From positions 1-64,000 of the forward strand of contig NZ_PDLY01000003.1 in NCBI RefSeq assembly GCF_014048465.1: a stretch of 64,000 nt of DNA, given 5' to 3'. The translations under genes and the position numbers were made by a program. Under the pieces are notes generated by a model. That model was not told the origin of the DNA. It did not search any database and saw nothing but the letters and a program-made list of their open reading frames with translations. Positions 7,806-17,996 of this stretch are shown here, one piece after another (within the stretch, counting starts at the first letter, position 1; every line of letters begins with the position of its first letter). Origin of the DNA: Bombella mellum (GTDB lineage: Bacteria; Pseudomonadota; Alphaproteobacteria; Acetobacterales; Acetobacteraceae).

Positions 7806-8300
7806 ATGCGGTTCATTCATGCGGCCCTGAGACGGGCCGGGATTCTTGCGGTGCTTGTGAGCGGTGTTGCCTGCGTGCAGGCCCGTGCGGAGGCGACCAT
7901 GCCGGCACAGTGCGACAATGCCCGGTTCGTGCAGGATCAGGCGGCCTATGCCCGGCAGTTTGCGCACACGAACGTGCCTTATGGCCAGCATCTCGACCTG
8001 CCGGAGCATGTCTGCGGCACCGTCGTGCGGACATACCGGGCACGCCGCAGCCGGAGCGGGATGCACGGCTATTTCCTGATGGCCGTCGAAGGGGGGAAGC
8101 CCATCAGGGTCGTCTCCAACCTTGATGAGATGAAGGCCCCGTCCTGGCCGTGGGTGAAGGCCGGGGACCAGGTTGAGGTGCAGGGGCGGTATTATTTCGA
8201 CGGTCCCGGCCGGGAAGGGCTGGACTGGACCCACCACGGCACGAGCCGCAGGTGGCCGTGGGCGGGCTATGTCAGCGTGAACGGCCAGCATTACGAGTGA
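7806..8300 (+). CDS. DUF3465 family exported protein
   Basis: 164 aa from ATG 7806, preceded by AAGGAG six bases upstream. The N-terminus (RRAGILAVLVSGVACVQARAEA) is a signal peptide ending near residue 25. The remainder resembles DUF3465, whose C-terminal DWTHHGTSRRWPWAGYVSVNGQHYE is typical. In the family this is an OB-like small domain of unknown function; VVRTYRARRSRSGMHGYFLMAVEGGKPIRVV would fit OB-fold strands. It is monocistronic here, divergent from the phosphodiesterase and convergent with clpA (30-base gap). Confidence 0.7.
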   Translation: MRFIHAALRRAGILAVLVSGVACVQARAEATMPAQCDNARFVQDQAAYARQFAHTNVPYGQHLDLPEHVCGTVVRTYRARRSRSGMHGYFLMAVEGGKPIRVVSNLDEMKAPSWPWVKAGDQVEVQGRYYFDGPGREGLDWTHHGTSRRWPWAGYVSVNGQHYE

Positions 8301-8330
8301 AGATCGGCAGCCCGCTCCTGCCGGGCCGTG

Positions 8331-10661
8331 TCAGGCCGGAGCGAGCGTTCTTACGGGGCGGCGGCCCTTCCTGTCCGTGGGGGCCTGTGCCGTGGAGGAG
8401 ATGGCGAAGGTCAGCTGGCCGTCCCGTGCCCCGATCCTGACCGTTCCGCCTTCCGTCAGCCTGCCGAAAAGAATTTCTTCCGCCAGCGGTTTCTTGATGT
8501 GGTTCTGTATCAGGCGGCCCAGCGGGCGGGCACCATGGGTGCGGTCATAGCCATGCTCGGCCAGCCAGGCCCTGGCGGCTGCCGTGAGATGCAGGGAGAC
8601 ATTCTTGGCGGCCAGCATGGCGGTCAGCTGCTGGATGAACTTGTCCACCACGTGAGTGACGACGGCAGGCGTGAGCGGGGCGAAGGGGATGATGGCATCC
8701 AGCCTGTTGCGGAATTCCGGCGAGAAGAGCCTTTTTATGGCTTCCTCATCGTCCCCTGACCGTGCCGTGCGGGCAAAGCCGATGACCTCCTTGGAGAGGT
8801 CGGCAGCACCGGCATTGCTGGTCATGATGAGGATGACGTTGCGGAAATCCACTGTCTTGCCGGTGTTGTCCGTCAGCTTGCCGTGATCCATCACCTGAAG
8901 CAGGATGTTGAAGAGATCGAGATGGGCCTTCTCGATCTCGTCCAGCAGCAGGACGGCATGGGGGGTCTGGTCTATGGCACTGGTCAGCAGGCCGCCCTGC
9001 TCGAAGCCGACATAGCCGGGCGGCGTGCCGATCAGCCGGGATATGGAATGGGCTTCCATATATTCGGACATGTCGAAGCGTATGAGCTTTATGTCCAGCG
9101 ACCGGGCAAGCTGGCGGGCGGCTTCCGTCTTGCCGACGCCCGTCGGGCCGGAGAAGAGATAGCTGCCGATGGTTTTCTCGGCATCACGAAGTCCGGCCCG
9201 GGAGAGCATGACGGCGGAGGACAGGGCATCCAGAGCCGCATCCTGCCCGAAGACGGCCCTGCGGAGGTCCGAGGGCAGGTGACGGATGGCCGCACGGTCA
9301 TCGGTGGATAGGTGGCGGGGCGGGATGTGGGCGATGCGGGACACCGTGGCCTCGATGTCCTTCACGCCCACCGTACGTCGGCGGCGGCTGCTGGGGAGCA
9401 GGCGGCAGGCCGCTCCGGCCTCGTCAATCACGTCGATGGCCTTGTCCGGCAGCTTGCGGTCGTGGATGTAGCGGGCGGAGAGTTCCACGGCACTGCGGAT
9501 GGCCGGGTCGGTGAAGCGGATGTCGTGATGTTCCTCGTACCGTTCCTTCAGGCCCCGCAGGATGCGGATGGTGTCAGCCTGTGATGGCTCCTCGACGTCG
9601 ATCTTCTGGAACCGCCGTGTCAGGGCGTGGTCCTTCTCGAAATGCTTCCGGTATTCCTGATAGGTGGTGGAGCCGATGCAGTGCAGCTTGCCCGTGGCCA
9701 GGGCAGGCTTGAGCAGGTTGGACGCATCCATGGAGCCGTTGGTGGTGGCCCCCGCCCCGATGAGCATGTGGATTTCGTCAATGAAGAGCAGGCTGCCGGG
9801 ATTCTGCTCCAGCTCATTCATGATGGACTTGAGCCGTTCTTCGAAGTCTCCACGGTAACGGGTACCGGCCAGAAGGGCCCCGAGGTCCAGACTGTAGAGG
9901 CGGGCACCGGCGAGGATGTCGGGGACCTGTCCCTGCACGATTCTCTGGGCAAGCCCCTCGGCGATGGCCGTCTTGCCGACACCGGGGTCTCCGACCAGCA
10001 GGGGATTGTTCTTGGTGCGGCGGCAGAGGATCTGGATGACCCGTTCCACTTCCTTTTCCCGGCCGATGAGCGGGTCGATCCGGTTGAGATGGGCACGCTC
10101 GCTGAGGTTCGTGCAGTAGGTCTGGAGGGCGTCCCTGCTGTCGGCCTCGGCAGTGTCCGGGCTGTCCGCATGTTCCTTGCGGCTGTTCTTCGTTTTCCTG
10201 CCGCCGCGGTGCTCACGCTGCGGTCCGGCCGCCACGTCATCATGCTGCATGGCATGGATGGCATTGAGCCGCGTCAGGCCCCGCTGCTGGAGGAAGAAGA
10301 CGGCATGGCTCTCCTTCTCGGCGAACATGGAGACCAGAACATGGGCACCGGTCATGATGGACTGGCCCGCACTCTGGATGTGAACGGCCGCCCGCTGTAT
10401 GACCCGCTGGAAGGCTGCCGTCGGCTGGGGGGCGTCCTCCAGTTCGGGGCGGATGATGGCCTTCTGCTCGTGGGAAAGGAAGTGGTCGACATCCTGCCGC
10501 AGCTGTTCCAGATCAGTCTGGCATGCCGTGAAAATGGTCATGGCGTCACGGTCGTCACACAGGGCGAACAGGAGGTGCTCCAGTGTGATGAATTCGTGAT
10601 GATTCTGACCGGCAAGGATAAGCGCACGCTGGAGCGTCTGTTCAAGTGTGGAGGACAACAT
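8331..10661 (-). CDS. clpA: ATP-dependent Clp protease ATP-binding subunit ClpA
   Basis: 776 aa AAA+ unfoldase that feeds substrates to ClpP. Domains: N-terminal Clp_N double repeat (1-145), which binds ClpS; D1 with Walker A GDPGVGKT (224-231) and Walker [12 protein letters not shown]2 with Walker A GPTGVGKT (505-512) and [10 protein letters not shown]; then VIGFARTAR, the ClpP-docking IGF loop. The linker at 146-175 is charged and variable. The ClpB-type long middle coiled coil is absent, which separates it from ClpB. It lies downstream of clpS on the same strand with an 84-base gap, the classical clpS-clpA arrangement. No clpP is in the window. Confidence 0.96.
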   Translation of the reverse strand: MLSSTLEQTLQRALILAGQNHHEFITLEHLLFALCDDRDAMTIFTACQTDLEQLRQDVDHFLSHEQKAIIRPELEDAPQPTAAFQRVIQRAAVHIQSAGQSIMTGAHVLVSMFAEKESHAVFFLQQRGLTRLNAIHAMQHDDVAAGPQREHRGGRKTKNSRKEHADSPDTAEADSRDALQTYCTNLSERAHLNRIDPLIGREKEVERVIQILCRRTKNNPLLVGDPGVGKTAIAEGLAQRIVQGQVPDILAGARLYSLDLGALLAGTRYRGDFEERLKSIMNELEQNPGSLLFIDEIHMLIGAGATTNGSMDASNLLKPALATGKLHCIGSTTYQEYRKHFEKDHALTRRFQKIDVEEPSQADTIRILRGLKERYEEHHDIRFTDPAIRSAVELSARYIHDRKLPDKAIDVIDEAGAACRLLPSSRRRRTVGVKDIEATVSRIAHIPPRHLSTDDRAAIRHLPSDLRRAVFGQDAALDALSSAVMLSRAGLRDAEKTIGSYLFSGPTGVGKTEAARQLARSLDIKLIRFDMSEYMEAHSISRLIGTPPGYVGFEQGGLLTSAIDQTPHAVLLLDEIEKAHLDLFNILLQVMDHGKLTDNTGKTVDFRNVILIMTSNAGAADLSKEVIGFARTARSGDDEEAIKRLFSPEFRNRLDAIIPFAPLTPAVVTHVVDKFIQQLTAMLAAKNVSLHLTAAARAWLAEHGYDRTHGARPLGRLIQNHIKKPLAEEILFGRLTEGGTVRIGARDGQLTFAISSTAQAPTDRKGRRPVRTLAPA

Positions 10662-10745
10662 AGGGCGCTCCTTGTGACATGAAGGAATGTCAGAATGATG
10701 AAATGGCGGTAGAGAAATCTGTCAGACCATTAGGTGGCGACGGGT

Positions 10746-11126
10746 TCAGGCTTTCTCAAGGGTACATTGCAGGGGATGCTGGTTCTTCTGGGCGAGGTCC
10801 ATCACCTGTCCCACCTTGGTTTCGGCAATTTCATAGGTGAAGATTCCACAGACCCCGCTGCCTCTGTTGTGCACCTCCAGCATGATGGCCCGTGCCTGCT
10901 CGGGAGACTTGTCAAAAAACTGCTCCAGCACGAAGACGACGAAGTCCATCGGGGTGTAGTCGTCATTCAGGAGGATGACCCTGTACATGGAGGGATAGAC
11001 AAGGTCCGTTTTCTGGGTGGTGAGGATGTCTTCCTGTGCGGCAAGGGTGGGATGGTCAACGGTCGTCCCCGCCACGGTGGAAGCCGTGGGGTGCCCATGT
11101 GTCATTGCATATGACCTGCGCTGCAT
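10746..11126 (-). CDS. clpS: ClpS adaptor (N-end rule recognin for ClpAP)
   Basis: 126 aa. The core [24 protein letters not shown] with the DDYTPM segment, then [20 protein letters not shown], is typical of ClpS, which binds bulky N-terminal residues and hands substrates to ClpA. ATG 11126 is chosen because AGGAG stands seven bases upstream; a second ATG at 11105 is possible. The 40-residue N-terminal extension is longer than the core needs. First gene of clpS-clpA. Confidence 0.95.
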   Translation of the reverse strand: MQRRSYAMTHGHPTASTVAGTTVDHPTLAAQEDILTTQKTDLVYPSMYRVILLNDDYTPMDFVVFVLEQFFDKSPEQARAIMLEVHNRGSGVCGIFTYEIAETKVGQVMDLAQKNQHPLQCTLEKA

Positions 11127-11445
11127 GGGAACTCTCCTGATTTATGGTAAATATATCCTCTATTCTATCAGGAAAATGCAGGAATCATATGGTGTTGGGA
11201 GGGGGCGGAGCGGCCCGCCGGAGGAGGGGGCGGGGGTGGCCGTGGCGTTCTTCTGCTGTTTGTGACGTTTTTTTAAGGCGGTGTCCGTAACGGATTTGTG
11301 ATGAAGTGGATTTCTTTATTTAACCGTTCTCAGGTACATGTCGGGTCATGGATGAAAAATCTGGACATGGCAAGGAGTGGAACATTAAAGTCATCCCGGT
11401 TTTAGTCCTGTGAGTCTTTCGTCAATTTAAGGATAATGCCTTCTG
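11127..11445. other. Intergenic region between clpS and the carboxypeptidase gene
   Basis: These 319 bases separate two divergent genes and must carry both promoters. The clpS side has AT-rich stretches (ATATAT near 11150, ATAGAATAG on the minus strand) that could be a -10 region. The half nearer 11446 is also AT-rich compared with its surroundings. No hairpin with a T-run, RNA gene or supported small ORF was seen. Confidence 0.4.
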
Positions 11446-12432
11446 ATGCGTCCGTCTTTCAGTCGTGCCCTGTTTTCCTGTGTGGTCGTTCTGTCCACGT
11501 TTGCTGGTACGGCACGGGCGCAGTTCGCAGGTCACATTTCCTCACTGGTCATCAATGCCCGTACCGGGGCCGTACTTTCCGAGTCTGATGCGGACCTCCA
11601 GCGTTATCCGGCCTCGCTGACGAAGATGATGACGCTGTACATGACCTTCCAGGCCCTGGGGCGTGGCAGCATCACTCTCCAGGATGAGATGCCCGTGTCC
11701 ATCCATGCCTCCACGCAGGCTCCCTCCAAGCTGGGGCTGCGCCCCGGCACGCACCTTTCCGTGGAGCAGGCGATTCTGGCCCTGGTCACGAAATCCGCCA
11801 ATGATGCGGCCTGCGTACTCGGCGAGTATCTGGGGGGCGGAGATGAGACCCGTTTCGCCGCCCTGATGACCTATCAGGCCCGGCGGCTCGGCATGGGACA
11901 TACGACCTTCCGCAATGCGTCCGGCCTGCCGGACCCGGACCAGGTCACCACCGCCCGGGATCTGTCCGTCCTGGCCCGTGCGCTGCTGCGGGATTTCCCG
12001 GAATATTACCATTATTTCGGTGTGCGGGGTTTCCCCTTCCGTCGGGGCGTGATTCCCAATCATGACCCGCTACTGGGCGTGTATCAGGGGGCCGACGGTT
12101 TCAAGACGGGCTATACCGACCTTGCCGGGCACAATCTTGTCAGTTCGGCAGAGCAGGGGCAGGTCCGGCTGATCGGCGTCGTGCTGGGCGCACCCAGCAA
12201 CGAGAGCCGCAACCAGACCATGATCGCCCTGCTGGATGACGGCTTCTCCGCTTCCGGTCAGGCTCCGCTGCCCCTGATGAAACGGCCTGTCACCTACGCC
12301 GTGGCCAGACGTGGCGCAGGGCATCACTACCACATGCGCCGGGGTGTCGTGCTGGTGACGTACCGCTCGCATGGTGTGCCTCGTGGGCTGCATCATTCAT
12401 GGGCGTCCCGTCGGGGGCATCACCGCTCCTGA
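11446..12432 (+). CDS. D-alanyl-D-alanine carboxypeptidase, penicillin-binding protein 5/6 family
   Basis: 328 aa with a signal peptide (residues 1 to about 25, ending GTARAQ). The three active-site motifs of serine-type PBPs are present: SLTK (S57, K60), SAN (117-119) and KTG (220-222). The enzyme removes the terminal D-Ala of peptidoglycan pentapeptides in the periplasm. The usual C-terminal beta-rich domain and amphipathic membrane anchor of PBP5 are not evident: after the catalytic domain (about 270) comes a short basic, His-rich tail, so this is a short form. AAGGATAATGCC precedes the start. Confidence 0.88.
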   Translation: MRPSFSRALFSCVVVLSTFAGTARAQFAGHISSLVINARTGAVLSESDADLQRYPASLTKMMTLYMTFQALGRGSITLQDEMPVSIHASTQAPSKLGLRPGTHLSVEQAILALVTKSANDAACVLGEYLGGGDETRFAALMTYQARRLGMGHTTFRNASGLPDPDQVTTARDLSVLARALLRDFPEYYHYFGVRGFPFRRGVIPNHDPLLGVYQGADGFKTGYTDLAGHNLVSSAEQGQVRLIGVVLGAPSNESRNQTMIALLDDGFSASGQAPLPLMKRPVTYAVARRGAGHHYHMRRGVVLVTYRSHGVPRGLHHSWASRRGHHRS

Positions 12433-12608
12433 GGCGGCTTTTCCGTTACAGGGGGGCAGGCCGTTCCGCCGGTCCATGATGTTCTGACAGTGCGGCCATT
12501 TCCCGCAGGCTCTTGCGCTGCGGCGAGGCAGGGCGCATCCTGCGGGCAGTTCCGGCATATGGTCGAGCCGACAGCAACATCAGGATAACACAAGGGTTAC
12601 GTTACTTC

Positions 12609-13409
12609 ATGTCTTCTCAGGACGGGCGCAGCATCCAGCATTACACGACGGACGATTTCAGGCATCTCAAGGCAGCCGGGCAGCTGGCCGCCGCCACGCT
12701 GGACATGATCACCGAACATGTACGTCCCGGCATCACGACAGGTGAGCTGGACAGGATCATTCATGACTACACGCTGGAGCATGGGGCGACGCCCGCTCCG
12801 CTCAACTATCACGGTTTCCCGAAATCCTGCTGCATTTCCCTCAATCATGTCGTCTGTCACGGGATTCCCGGTGACAGACGCCTTCAGGAGGGGGACATCC
12901 TCAACATTGACGTCACTTCCATTCTGAATGGCTGGTACGGTGACACGTCCCGCATGTATGTCGTGGGCAAGCCGCCCCGCAAGGCCGAGAAGCTCATCGA
13001 CCTGACCTATCAGGCTCTCATGCTGGGGATCGAGCAGGTGCGGCCCGGGGCCACGCTGGGCGATATCGGTCATGCCATCCAGAGCTTTGCGGAGAAGAAC
13101 CGCCTTGGCGTAGTGCGGGACTTCTGCGGGCATGGCATCGGCCGTAGCTTCCATGAGGCACCGAGCGTCCTGCATTATGGTCGGCCCGGCCAGGGTACGA
13201 TACTGAAGGCGGGCATGGTCTTCACCATCGAGCCGATGCTCAACCTTGGCCGCCCGGACGTGAAGGTTTTGGCCGATGACTGGACGGCCGTGACACGGGA
13301 CCGTTCCCTGTCCGCCCAGTTCGAGCATCAGCTGGGCGTGACGGAGGATGGATATGAAATCTTCACCCTGTCGCCCCGTGGTTACACGAAACCGCCTTAC
13401 GCCCTCTGA
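12609..13409 (+). CDS. map: Methionine aminopeptidase, type I
   Basis: 266 aa from ATG 12609 (MSSQDGRSIQHY). The protein removes the initiator methionine from nascent proteins. Visible family positions: LNHVVCHGIPGDRRLQEGDILNID with the metal-binding Asp, GWYGDTSRMY with the second Asp, CGHGIGRSFHEAP with the metal His, MVFTIEPM with Glu, and the final AQFEHQLGVTEDG with Glu. All five dinuclear-metal ligands are present. An upstream in-frame ATG at 12513 would add 32 poorly conserved residues and is less likely; the RBS at 12609 is weak. ggt follows 29 bases downstream. Confidence 0.93.
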   Translation: MSSQDGRSIQHYTTDDFRHLKAAGQLAAATLDMITEHVRPGITTGELDRIIHDYTLEHGATPAPLNYHGFPKSCCISLNHVVCHGIPGDRRLQEGDILNIDVTSILNGWYGDTSRMYVVGKPPRKAEKLIDLTYQALMLGIEQVRPGATLGDIGHAIQSFAEKNRLGVVRDFCGHGIGRSFHEAPSVLHYGRPGQGTILKAGMVFTIEPMLNLGRPDVKVLADDWTAVTRDRSLSAQFEHQLGVTEDGYEIFTLSPRGYTKPPYAL

Positions 13410-13438
13410 AAACCGGTCCGTGGACAAGGAAGCCCGTC

Positions 13439-15262
13439 ATGATGGCATTGCGTAAACTGGCCGCCCGGCTGGCTCTGGGGAGCATGGTGCTGGGAAGCGT
13501 GGCCCTGTCTCAGGCCGAGACGCTGAGTGCGGCGCACGATCCGCTGGCCTATGGGCCGGACACCACCCGCCCCGGCACGCTGGTGAAGGGGGAGACGGGC
13601 ATGGTCGTCTCCGCCCAGCATCTGGCCTCCGAGGCGGGGGCGCAGATTCTGCGTGAGGGTGGCAATGCCGCCGACGCCGCCGTGGCCGTCGGCTATGCGC
13701 TGGCCGTGGTCTATCCGGCGGCAGGCAATCTGGGCGGTGGCGGCTTCATGACCCTGCGCCCCCCGCATGGTCCTGCGGTATTCATCGACTTCCGGGAACA
13801 TGCGCCCCTGCGTTCCCAGCCTGCCATGTATCTGGATGAGGAAGGCCGGGTGAAGCCGGGTCTTTCCACGGTGGGCTGGAAGGCCGTGGCCGTGCCGGGG
13901 ACGGTCGCCGGGCTGGAGGCCGTGCGGAAACGCTGGGGACGGCTGAGCCGGGCGAAGGACATGGCCCCGGCCATCGCCCTGGCTCGGGACGGTTTCGTTC
14001 TGGAGGAAGGCGACGTGGAGCTTCTGCACACGTCGACCGACTATTTCCGGCAGGATGAGTATGCCCGTGGCATTTTCCTGCGGCCTGACGGAACGGAGCT
14101 GGCCGTGGGGGACAGGCTGGTCCAGCCCGGCTTGGCCCGGTCGCTGGAGCTGGTCGCCCGGAAGGGGGAGGATGCCTTCTATCGTGGCCCCATAGCCTCG
14201 GAAATTCTCCGGGCCTCCCGTCTGGGTGGCGGGTTCCTGACAGAGGCGGATTTTCGTGCCTATAAGCCACGCTTCATGAAGCCGATCACCTGCCAGTATC
14301 GGGGTTACCAGATCGAGACGGCACCTCCGCCAAGCGGTGGTGGCGTGGCCCTGTGTGAGGTGCTGAACATCCTGTCCGGGTATGACATGGGCCGCCTTGG
14401 CCTGCACAGTGCGCCTGCCGTCCAGCTGGAGCTGGAGGCCATGCGTCATGCCTATTCCGACAGGCGGGACCTTGGTGATCCGGCCTTTGTCGTCAATCCG
14501 GTTTCCTATTTCCTGAACCCCACTTATGCCGGGCAGATACGGGCCGCCCTGCCCAGGGACAGGGCCGTGCCATCCGATGCGCTACAGGTCGGGCGTCCGG
14601 CCCCCGGCAGGGTCACGTCGACACCCGGCCCGGCCGTGGAGAAGCACGAGACGACCCATTTTTCCACGATCGATTCCCATGGCATGGCGGTGTCCACCAC
14701 CTATACGCTCAATGGCTGGTTTGGAGCAGGCGTCATGGGTGGGCGCACCGGCATCTGGATGAATGATGAGATGGACGATTTCTCCATCAAGCCGGGAGAG
14801 CCGAACATGTTCGGCATTGTCGGTTCGGTGGCCAATGCCATTGCACCGGGCAAGACGCCCCTGTCATCCATGTCCCCGACGATCGTGAGCCGGAACGGGC
14901 ATGTCGTGATGGTCACGGGCAGCCCTGGTGGCTCCCGCATTCCCACCATCGTGCTGTCCAGCCTGCTGGGCGTGGTGGATTATGGACTGGACCTGGCACA
15001 GGCGGTCGATCTGCCCCGTCTGCATGAGCAGTGGAAGCCCGACGATGTGGAGATGGAGACGGGTGCTTTGAGTCCGGACGTGCAGAGGACGCTGGAGCAG
15101 GAAGGATACCATTTCATCCCCCATCGTCCGTGGGGTATCACGGAGGCGATTCTGGTCGGGGGACCTAGGCTGGATGGTCAGGACCCGGCCCGGAAGGGGA
15201 TCGGCCCGTTCTATGGCGTGGCGGACCCCCGGCATCCCGGTGGTGCGGCCGTCGCTCCCTGA
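13439..15262 (+). CDS. ggt: Gamma-glutamyltransferase (autoprocessing precursor)
   Basis: 607 aa Ntn-hydrolase precursor. A signal peptide (residues 1 to about 28) directs it to the periplasm. ETTHFSTIDSHGMAVSTTYTLN contains the autocleavage Thr (about T406, in THFS), which becomes the N-terminal nucleophile of the small subunit. MSPTIVSRNGHVVMVTGSPGGSRIPT is the conserved glycine-rich loop of the active site. The enzyme hydrolyses or transfers the gamma-glutamyl group of glutathione and related compounds. AAGGAA stands seven bases before ATG 13439. It is downstream of map and ahead of the SRP RNA gene. Confidence 0.95.
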   Translation: MMALRKLAARLALGSMVLGSVALSQAETLSAAHDPLAYGPDTTRPGTLVKGETGMVVSAQHLASEAGAQILREGGNAADAAVAVGYALAVVYPAAGNLGGGGFMTLRPPHGPAVFIDFREHAPLRSQPAMYLDEEGRVKPGLSTVGWKAVAVPGTVAGLEAVRKRWGRLSRAKDMAPAIALARDGFVLEEGDVELLHTSTDYFRQDEYARGIFLRPDGTELAVGDRLVQPGLARSLELVARKGEDAFYRGPIASEILRASRLGGGFLTEADFRAYKPRFMKPITCQYRGYQIETAPPPSGGGVALCEVLNILSGYDMGRLGLHSAPAVQLELEAMRHAYSDRRDLGDPAFVVNPVSYFLNPTYAGQIRAALPRDRAVPSDALQVGRPAPGRVTSTPGPAVEKHETTHFSTIDSHGMAVSTTYTLNGWFGAGVMGGRTGIWMNDEMDDFSIKPGEPNMFGIVGSVANAIAPGKTPLSSMSPTIVSRNGHVVMVTGSPGGSRIPTIVLSSLLGVVDYGLDLAQAVDLPRLHEQWKPDDVEMETGALSPDVQRTLEQEGYHFIPHRPWGITEAILVGGPRLDGQDPARKGIGPFYGVADPRHPGGAAVAP

Positions 15263-15328
15263 AAGGGCATGGGGTGTGGTGGAAAGTAAGGGCTTGCCTG
15301 CCCCCCCTGTTCCTGTGCTAGAAGCCCG

Positions 15329-15429
15329 CTTGGGAGATCGGCCCCGGGCGGCTGACCTGCGAACCCGGTCAGGCCCGGAAGGGAGCAGCCGTAGTGGGCT
15401 CGTGTCGGGTCGGGTGTCCGGTCTCCTCC
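15329..15429 (+). ncRNA. ffs: Signal recognition particle RNA, small bacterial (4.5S) type
   Basis: The diagnostic apical region GGTCAGGCCCGGAAGGGAGC followed by AGCC (15367-15390) is the conserved Ffh-binding internal loop and GGAA tetraloop of SRP RNA. The outer stem pairs 15332-15340 with 15418-15426 (nine pairs, one G-U). Exact ends are approximate. It lies directly before dnaX, as in many bacteria, and an ORF read through it in the dnaX frame is not coding. Confidence 0.93.
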
Positions 15430-15504
15430 GATTGCCGTGCAGGCCCGTGTGCCTCCGGGGCGTCCTTTCCAGACGATGAAAGCTGTGGGAGGCACGTTGC
15501 AGCC

Positions 15505-17592
15505 GTGAGTGAAGAAGACATTCCCCTCCCGCCCGAAGGTGGAGCCGGTTTTTTCTCCGATGCTGCCCCAGCGGATGCCGTTCCTTCGGAACAGAAGGCA
15601 CCCTACCGTGTTCTGGCCCGCAAATACCGTCCCCAGACATTTGATGACCTGATCGGTCAGGAGAGCCTCGTCCGCATTCTGCGCCGGGCCTTTGCCGTGG
15701 GCCGTGTGGCCCATGCCTTCATGCTGACAGGGGTGCGGGGCGTGGGCAAGACCACCACGGCCCGGATCATCGCCCGTGCCCTGAACTGCACCGGCGTGGA
15801 TGGCACGGGTGGCCCGACGGCTGATCCCTGCGGTGTCTGCCCCAACTGCAAGGCCATTCTGGCAGACCGCCACCCGGATGTCCTGGAGATGGATGCCGCC
15901 TCCCGCACGGGTGTGGATGATGTGCGGGAGATCATCGAGGCATCCCGGTTCCGCCCCATGCAGGCCCGCATGAAGGTCTTCGTGATTGACGAAGTGCACA
16001 TGCTGTCCCGCAATGCCTTCAATGCGCTGCTGAAGACGTTGGAGGAACCCCCGGCACAGGTCACCTTCATCTTTGCCACGACCGAACTGCGGAAGGTGCC
16101 TGTCACGGTGCTGTCCCGCTGCCAGCGTTTCGACCTCCAGCGTGTGCCGCAGGCCACGCTGGCCGAGCATTTTGCCCGCATCGCCCGCAAGGAGGGCACG
16201 GAGCTGGAAGAGGGTGCCCTGGCCCTGATTGCCAGAGCCGCTGACGGATCCGTGCGTGATGGTCTGTCCCTGCTGGATCAGGCCATCGCACAGGGAGCGT
16301 CCGATACGGCCAGCGTGGCGGACATGCTGGGGCTGGCGGACCGTGGCATGGTGTTCGACCTGCTGGAGGCCGCCCTGCACGGGCAGGTGGCGTCCGTGCT
16401 GGAGATTGCCGGGCGGGCTTATGCCCGTGGGGCTGATCTGGGCGTCCTGCTGACGGACCTGATGGATGTGCTGCACCTTCTCTCCCGTATCAAGGCACTG
16501 CCGGAACTGCGTGACGGCCCAGAACTGCCGGAGATGGAAAAGGTCCGTGGCGGGGCGATCGTGGATCATGTGGGGGTCACGGTTCTGGGGCGGGCCTGGC
16601 AGCTGCTCCTGAAGGGGCTGGCCGAGGTGGAAGCCGCTCCGGACCGGCGGCAGGCGGCCGAGATGGTGCTGATCCGTCTCTGTCATGCCAGTCTCCTGCC
16701 CACACCGGACAGGCTGATCCGGCAGATGCAGGAGGCATCGTCTTCCGGTGCCATCCAGACCGAGGGACAGTCCGGTCCGCAGGGAAAGGCCGCTTCATCC
16801 GCCGCACATGGCGGAGGGGCGGCTCCGGCAGGGGGTGTGTCCTCATCCGTGTCCCGGTCCTCCCTTCCCCGGGGGCAGGAGGCGGGCGGGCCTTCGGCCT
16901 TCGTGCAGGGGGCCGGGACGATGGCCGGAGGGAGTGATGTGGTCCGTCAGGGCAGTACCGTCCTGAAGCCGCAGCTGGACGGGCCTGCCCCGGAGCCGGT
17001 TCCTGCGAGGCAGCCCCTGCGTCTGGCCACGGAGAATGGCACGGCCGTGTCAGCCCGTGATGAAGGGCAGAGGGCGGATGATTACGGTGCAGGCGAGACC
17101 ATTCCGCCCATGCCCCGCAGCTGGCGGGAGCTGGTCGCTCTGGTGGGGCAGCAGAAGGAAGCCCGTCTTCACGGAACGCTGCGGCATCTGGGGCATGTCG
17201 TGGAGTTCGAGCCGCCCCGTCTCGTGCTCCGTCTGGCTGAAAATGACCGGGAGCAGAAGCGGCAGGCCTTCCGTGCCCTGACGGCCCTGCTGGACAGGCT
17301 CTATCCCGGCCGCTGGCAGGTGATCGCCTCCGAGGAACAGGGTGAGCCGACACTGGACGAGCAGGGGGCGGAGATCATCGCCCTGCATCAGGACAGGGCC
17401 AGGCAGCATCCGCTTGTCCAGGCCATCATGCAGCGGTTCCCGCACGCCCAGATCGGCGAGGTGCGGGATCACACTCTGGATGATTACGGCCTGCCGCCGG
17501 AGACGGTGGTTCCTCTGGGAGAGGACGTGCCGCCTGATTTTGAATTTGCCCCGCCGGATGCCGACTATCCTGACGAGGACGACTTTTACTGA
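15505..17592 (+). CDS. dnaX: DNA polymerase III subunits tau/gamma
   Basis: 695 aa from GTG 15505 ([12 protein letters not shown]). The longer frame begins inside the SRP RNA and is rejected. Clamp-loader ATPase features: [12 protein letters not shown], Walker [10 protein letters not shown], a four-Cys zinc module (CTG...CGVCPNC), Walker [12 protein letters not shown], and the SRC motif ([11 protein letters not shown]). The middle is Pro/Ala/Ser-rich and poorly conserved (about 430-530), followed by the tau C-terminal domain. No A6G slippery heptamer was noticed, so the short gamma form may not arise by the E. coli mechanism. A ten-codon ORF (ATG 15476 to TGA 15506-15508) overlaps the GTG start by GTGA. 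ybaB and recR follow. Confidence 0.94.
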   Translation: MSEEDIPLPPEGGAGFFSDAAPADAVPSEQKAPYRVLARKYRPQTFDDLIGQESLVRILRRAFAVGRVAHAFMLTGVRGVGKTTTARIIARALNCTGVDGTGGPTADPCGVCPNCKAILADRHPDVLEMDAASRTGVDDVREIIEASRFRPMQARMKVFVIDEVHMLSRNAFNALLKTLEEPPAQVTFIFATTELRKVPVTVLSRCQRFDLQRVPQATLAEHFARIARKEGTELEEGALALIARAADGSVRDGLSLLDQAIAQGASDTASVADMLGLADRGMVFDLLEAALHGQVASVLEIAGRAYARGADLGVLLTDLMDVLHLLSRIKALPELRDGPELPEMEKVRGGAIVDHVGVTVLGRAWQLLLKGLAEVEAAPDRRQAAEMVLIRLCHASLLPTPDRLIRQMQEASSSGAIQTEGQSGPQGKAASSAAHGGGAAPAGGVSSSVSRSSLPRGQEAGGPSAFVQGAGTMAGGSDVVRQGSTVLKPQLDGPAPEPVPARQPLRLATENGTAVSARDEGQRADDYGAGETIPPMPRSWRELVALVGQQKEARLHGTLRHLGHVVEFEPPRLVLRLAENDREQKRQAFRALTALLDRLYPGRWQVIASEEQGEPTLDEQGAEIIALHQDRARQHPLVQAIMQRFPHAQIGEVRDHTLDDYGLPPETVVPLGEDVPPDFEFAPPDADYPDEDDFY

Positions 17593-17645
17593 GCCGCAGG
17601 GACGGTCATGGTCCCGGCCCGGTTTCGCAACCAAGGAGTGACGTG

Positions 17646-17969
17646 ATGAAGAATCTTGCTGGCATGATGAAGCAGGCCACACAGATGCAGGCCCGCATGA
17701 AGGAGGTTCAGGCCAGGCTGGAGAGTGCGGAAGTTGATGGCGAGGCCGGCAACGGGCTGGTGCGGCTGACCCTGACGGGCAAGGGTGTGCTCAGGTCCAT
17801 CACGATTGATCCCAAGCTGGCCGACCCGGAAGACATGGAAACCATGCAGGACCTGATCGTGGCCGCATTCGCCGACGCCCGCAGCAAAACGGAGGCCATG
17901 AGCCGGGAAGAGATGAAGAAGGTCACTGGCGGTCTTCAGCTGCCGCCGGGCATGGACCTGCCTTTCTGA
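17646..17969 (+). CDS. YbaB/EbfC family nucleoid-associated protein
   Basis: 107 aa. [35 protein letters not shown] is the N-terminal helix, and [22 protein letters not shown] the central strands of the YbaB/EbfC fold, a small dimeric DNA-binding protein. AAGGAG precedes ATG 17646 by about six bases; a GTG one codon earlier is possible. dnaX-ybaB-recR is a conserved bacterial cluster linked to replication and recombination repair, and this gene sits between the two with short gaps (53 and 27 bases). Confidence 0.93.
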   Translation: MKNLAGMMKQATQMQARMKEVQARLESAEVDGEAGNGLVRLTLTGKGVLRSITIDPKLADPEDMETMQDLIVAAFADARSKTEAMSREEMKKVTGGLQLPPGMDLPF

Positions 17970-17996
17970 AAGCCGGAGCGAGGATGAGGGTCTGAC

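Noticed and set aside
15394-15504. Longer dnaX start inside the SRP RNA
   Set aside because: The N-terminal residues have no DnaX similarity and the DNA there is the conserved SRP RNA domain.
15211-16686. 491-codon antisense frame over dnaX (and similar ones over chvG, ntrY and the GT genes)
   Set aside because: Shadow frames; no initiation signal or family similarity.
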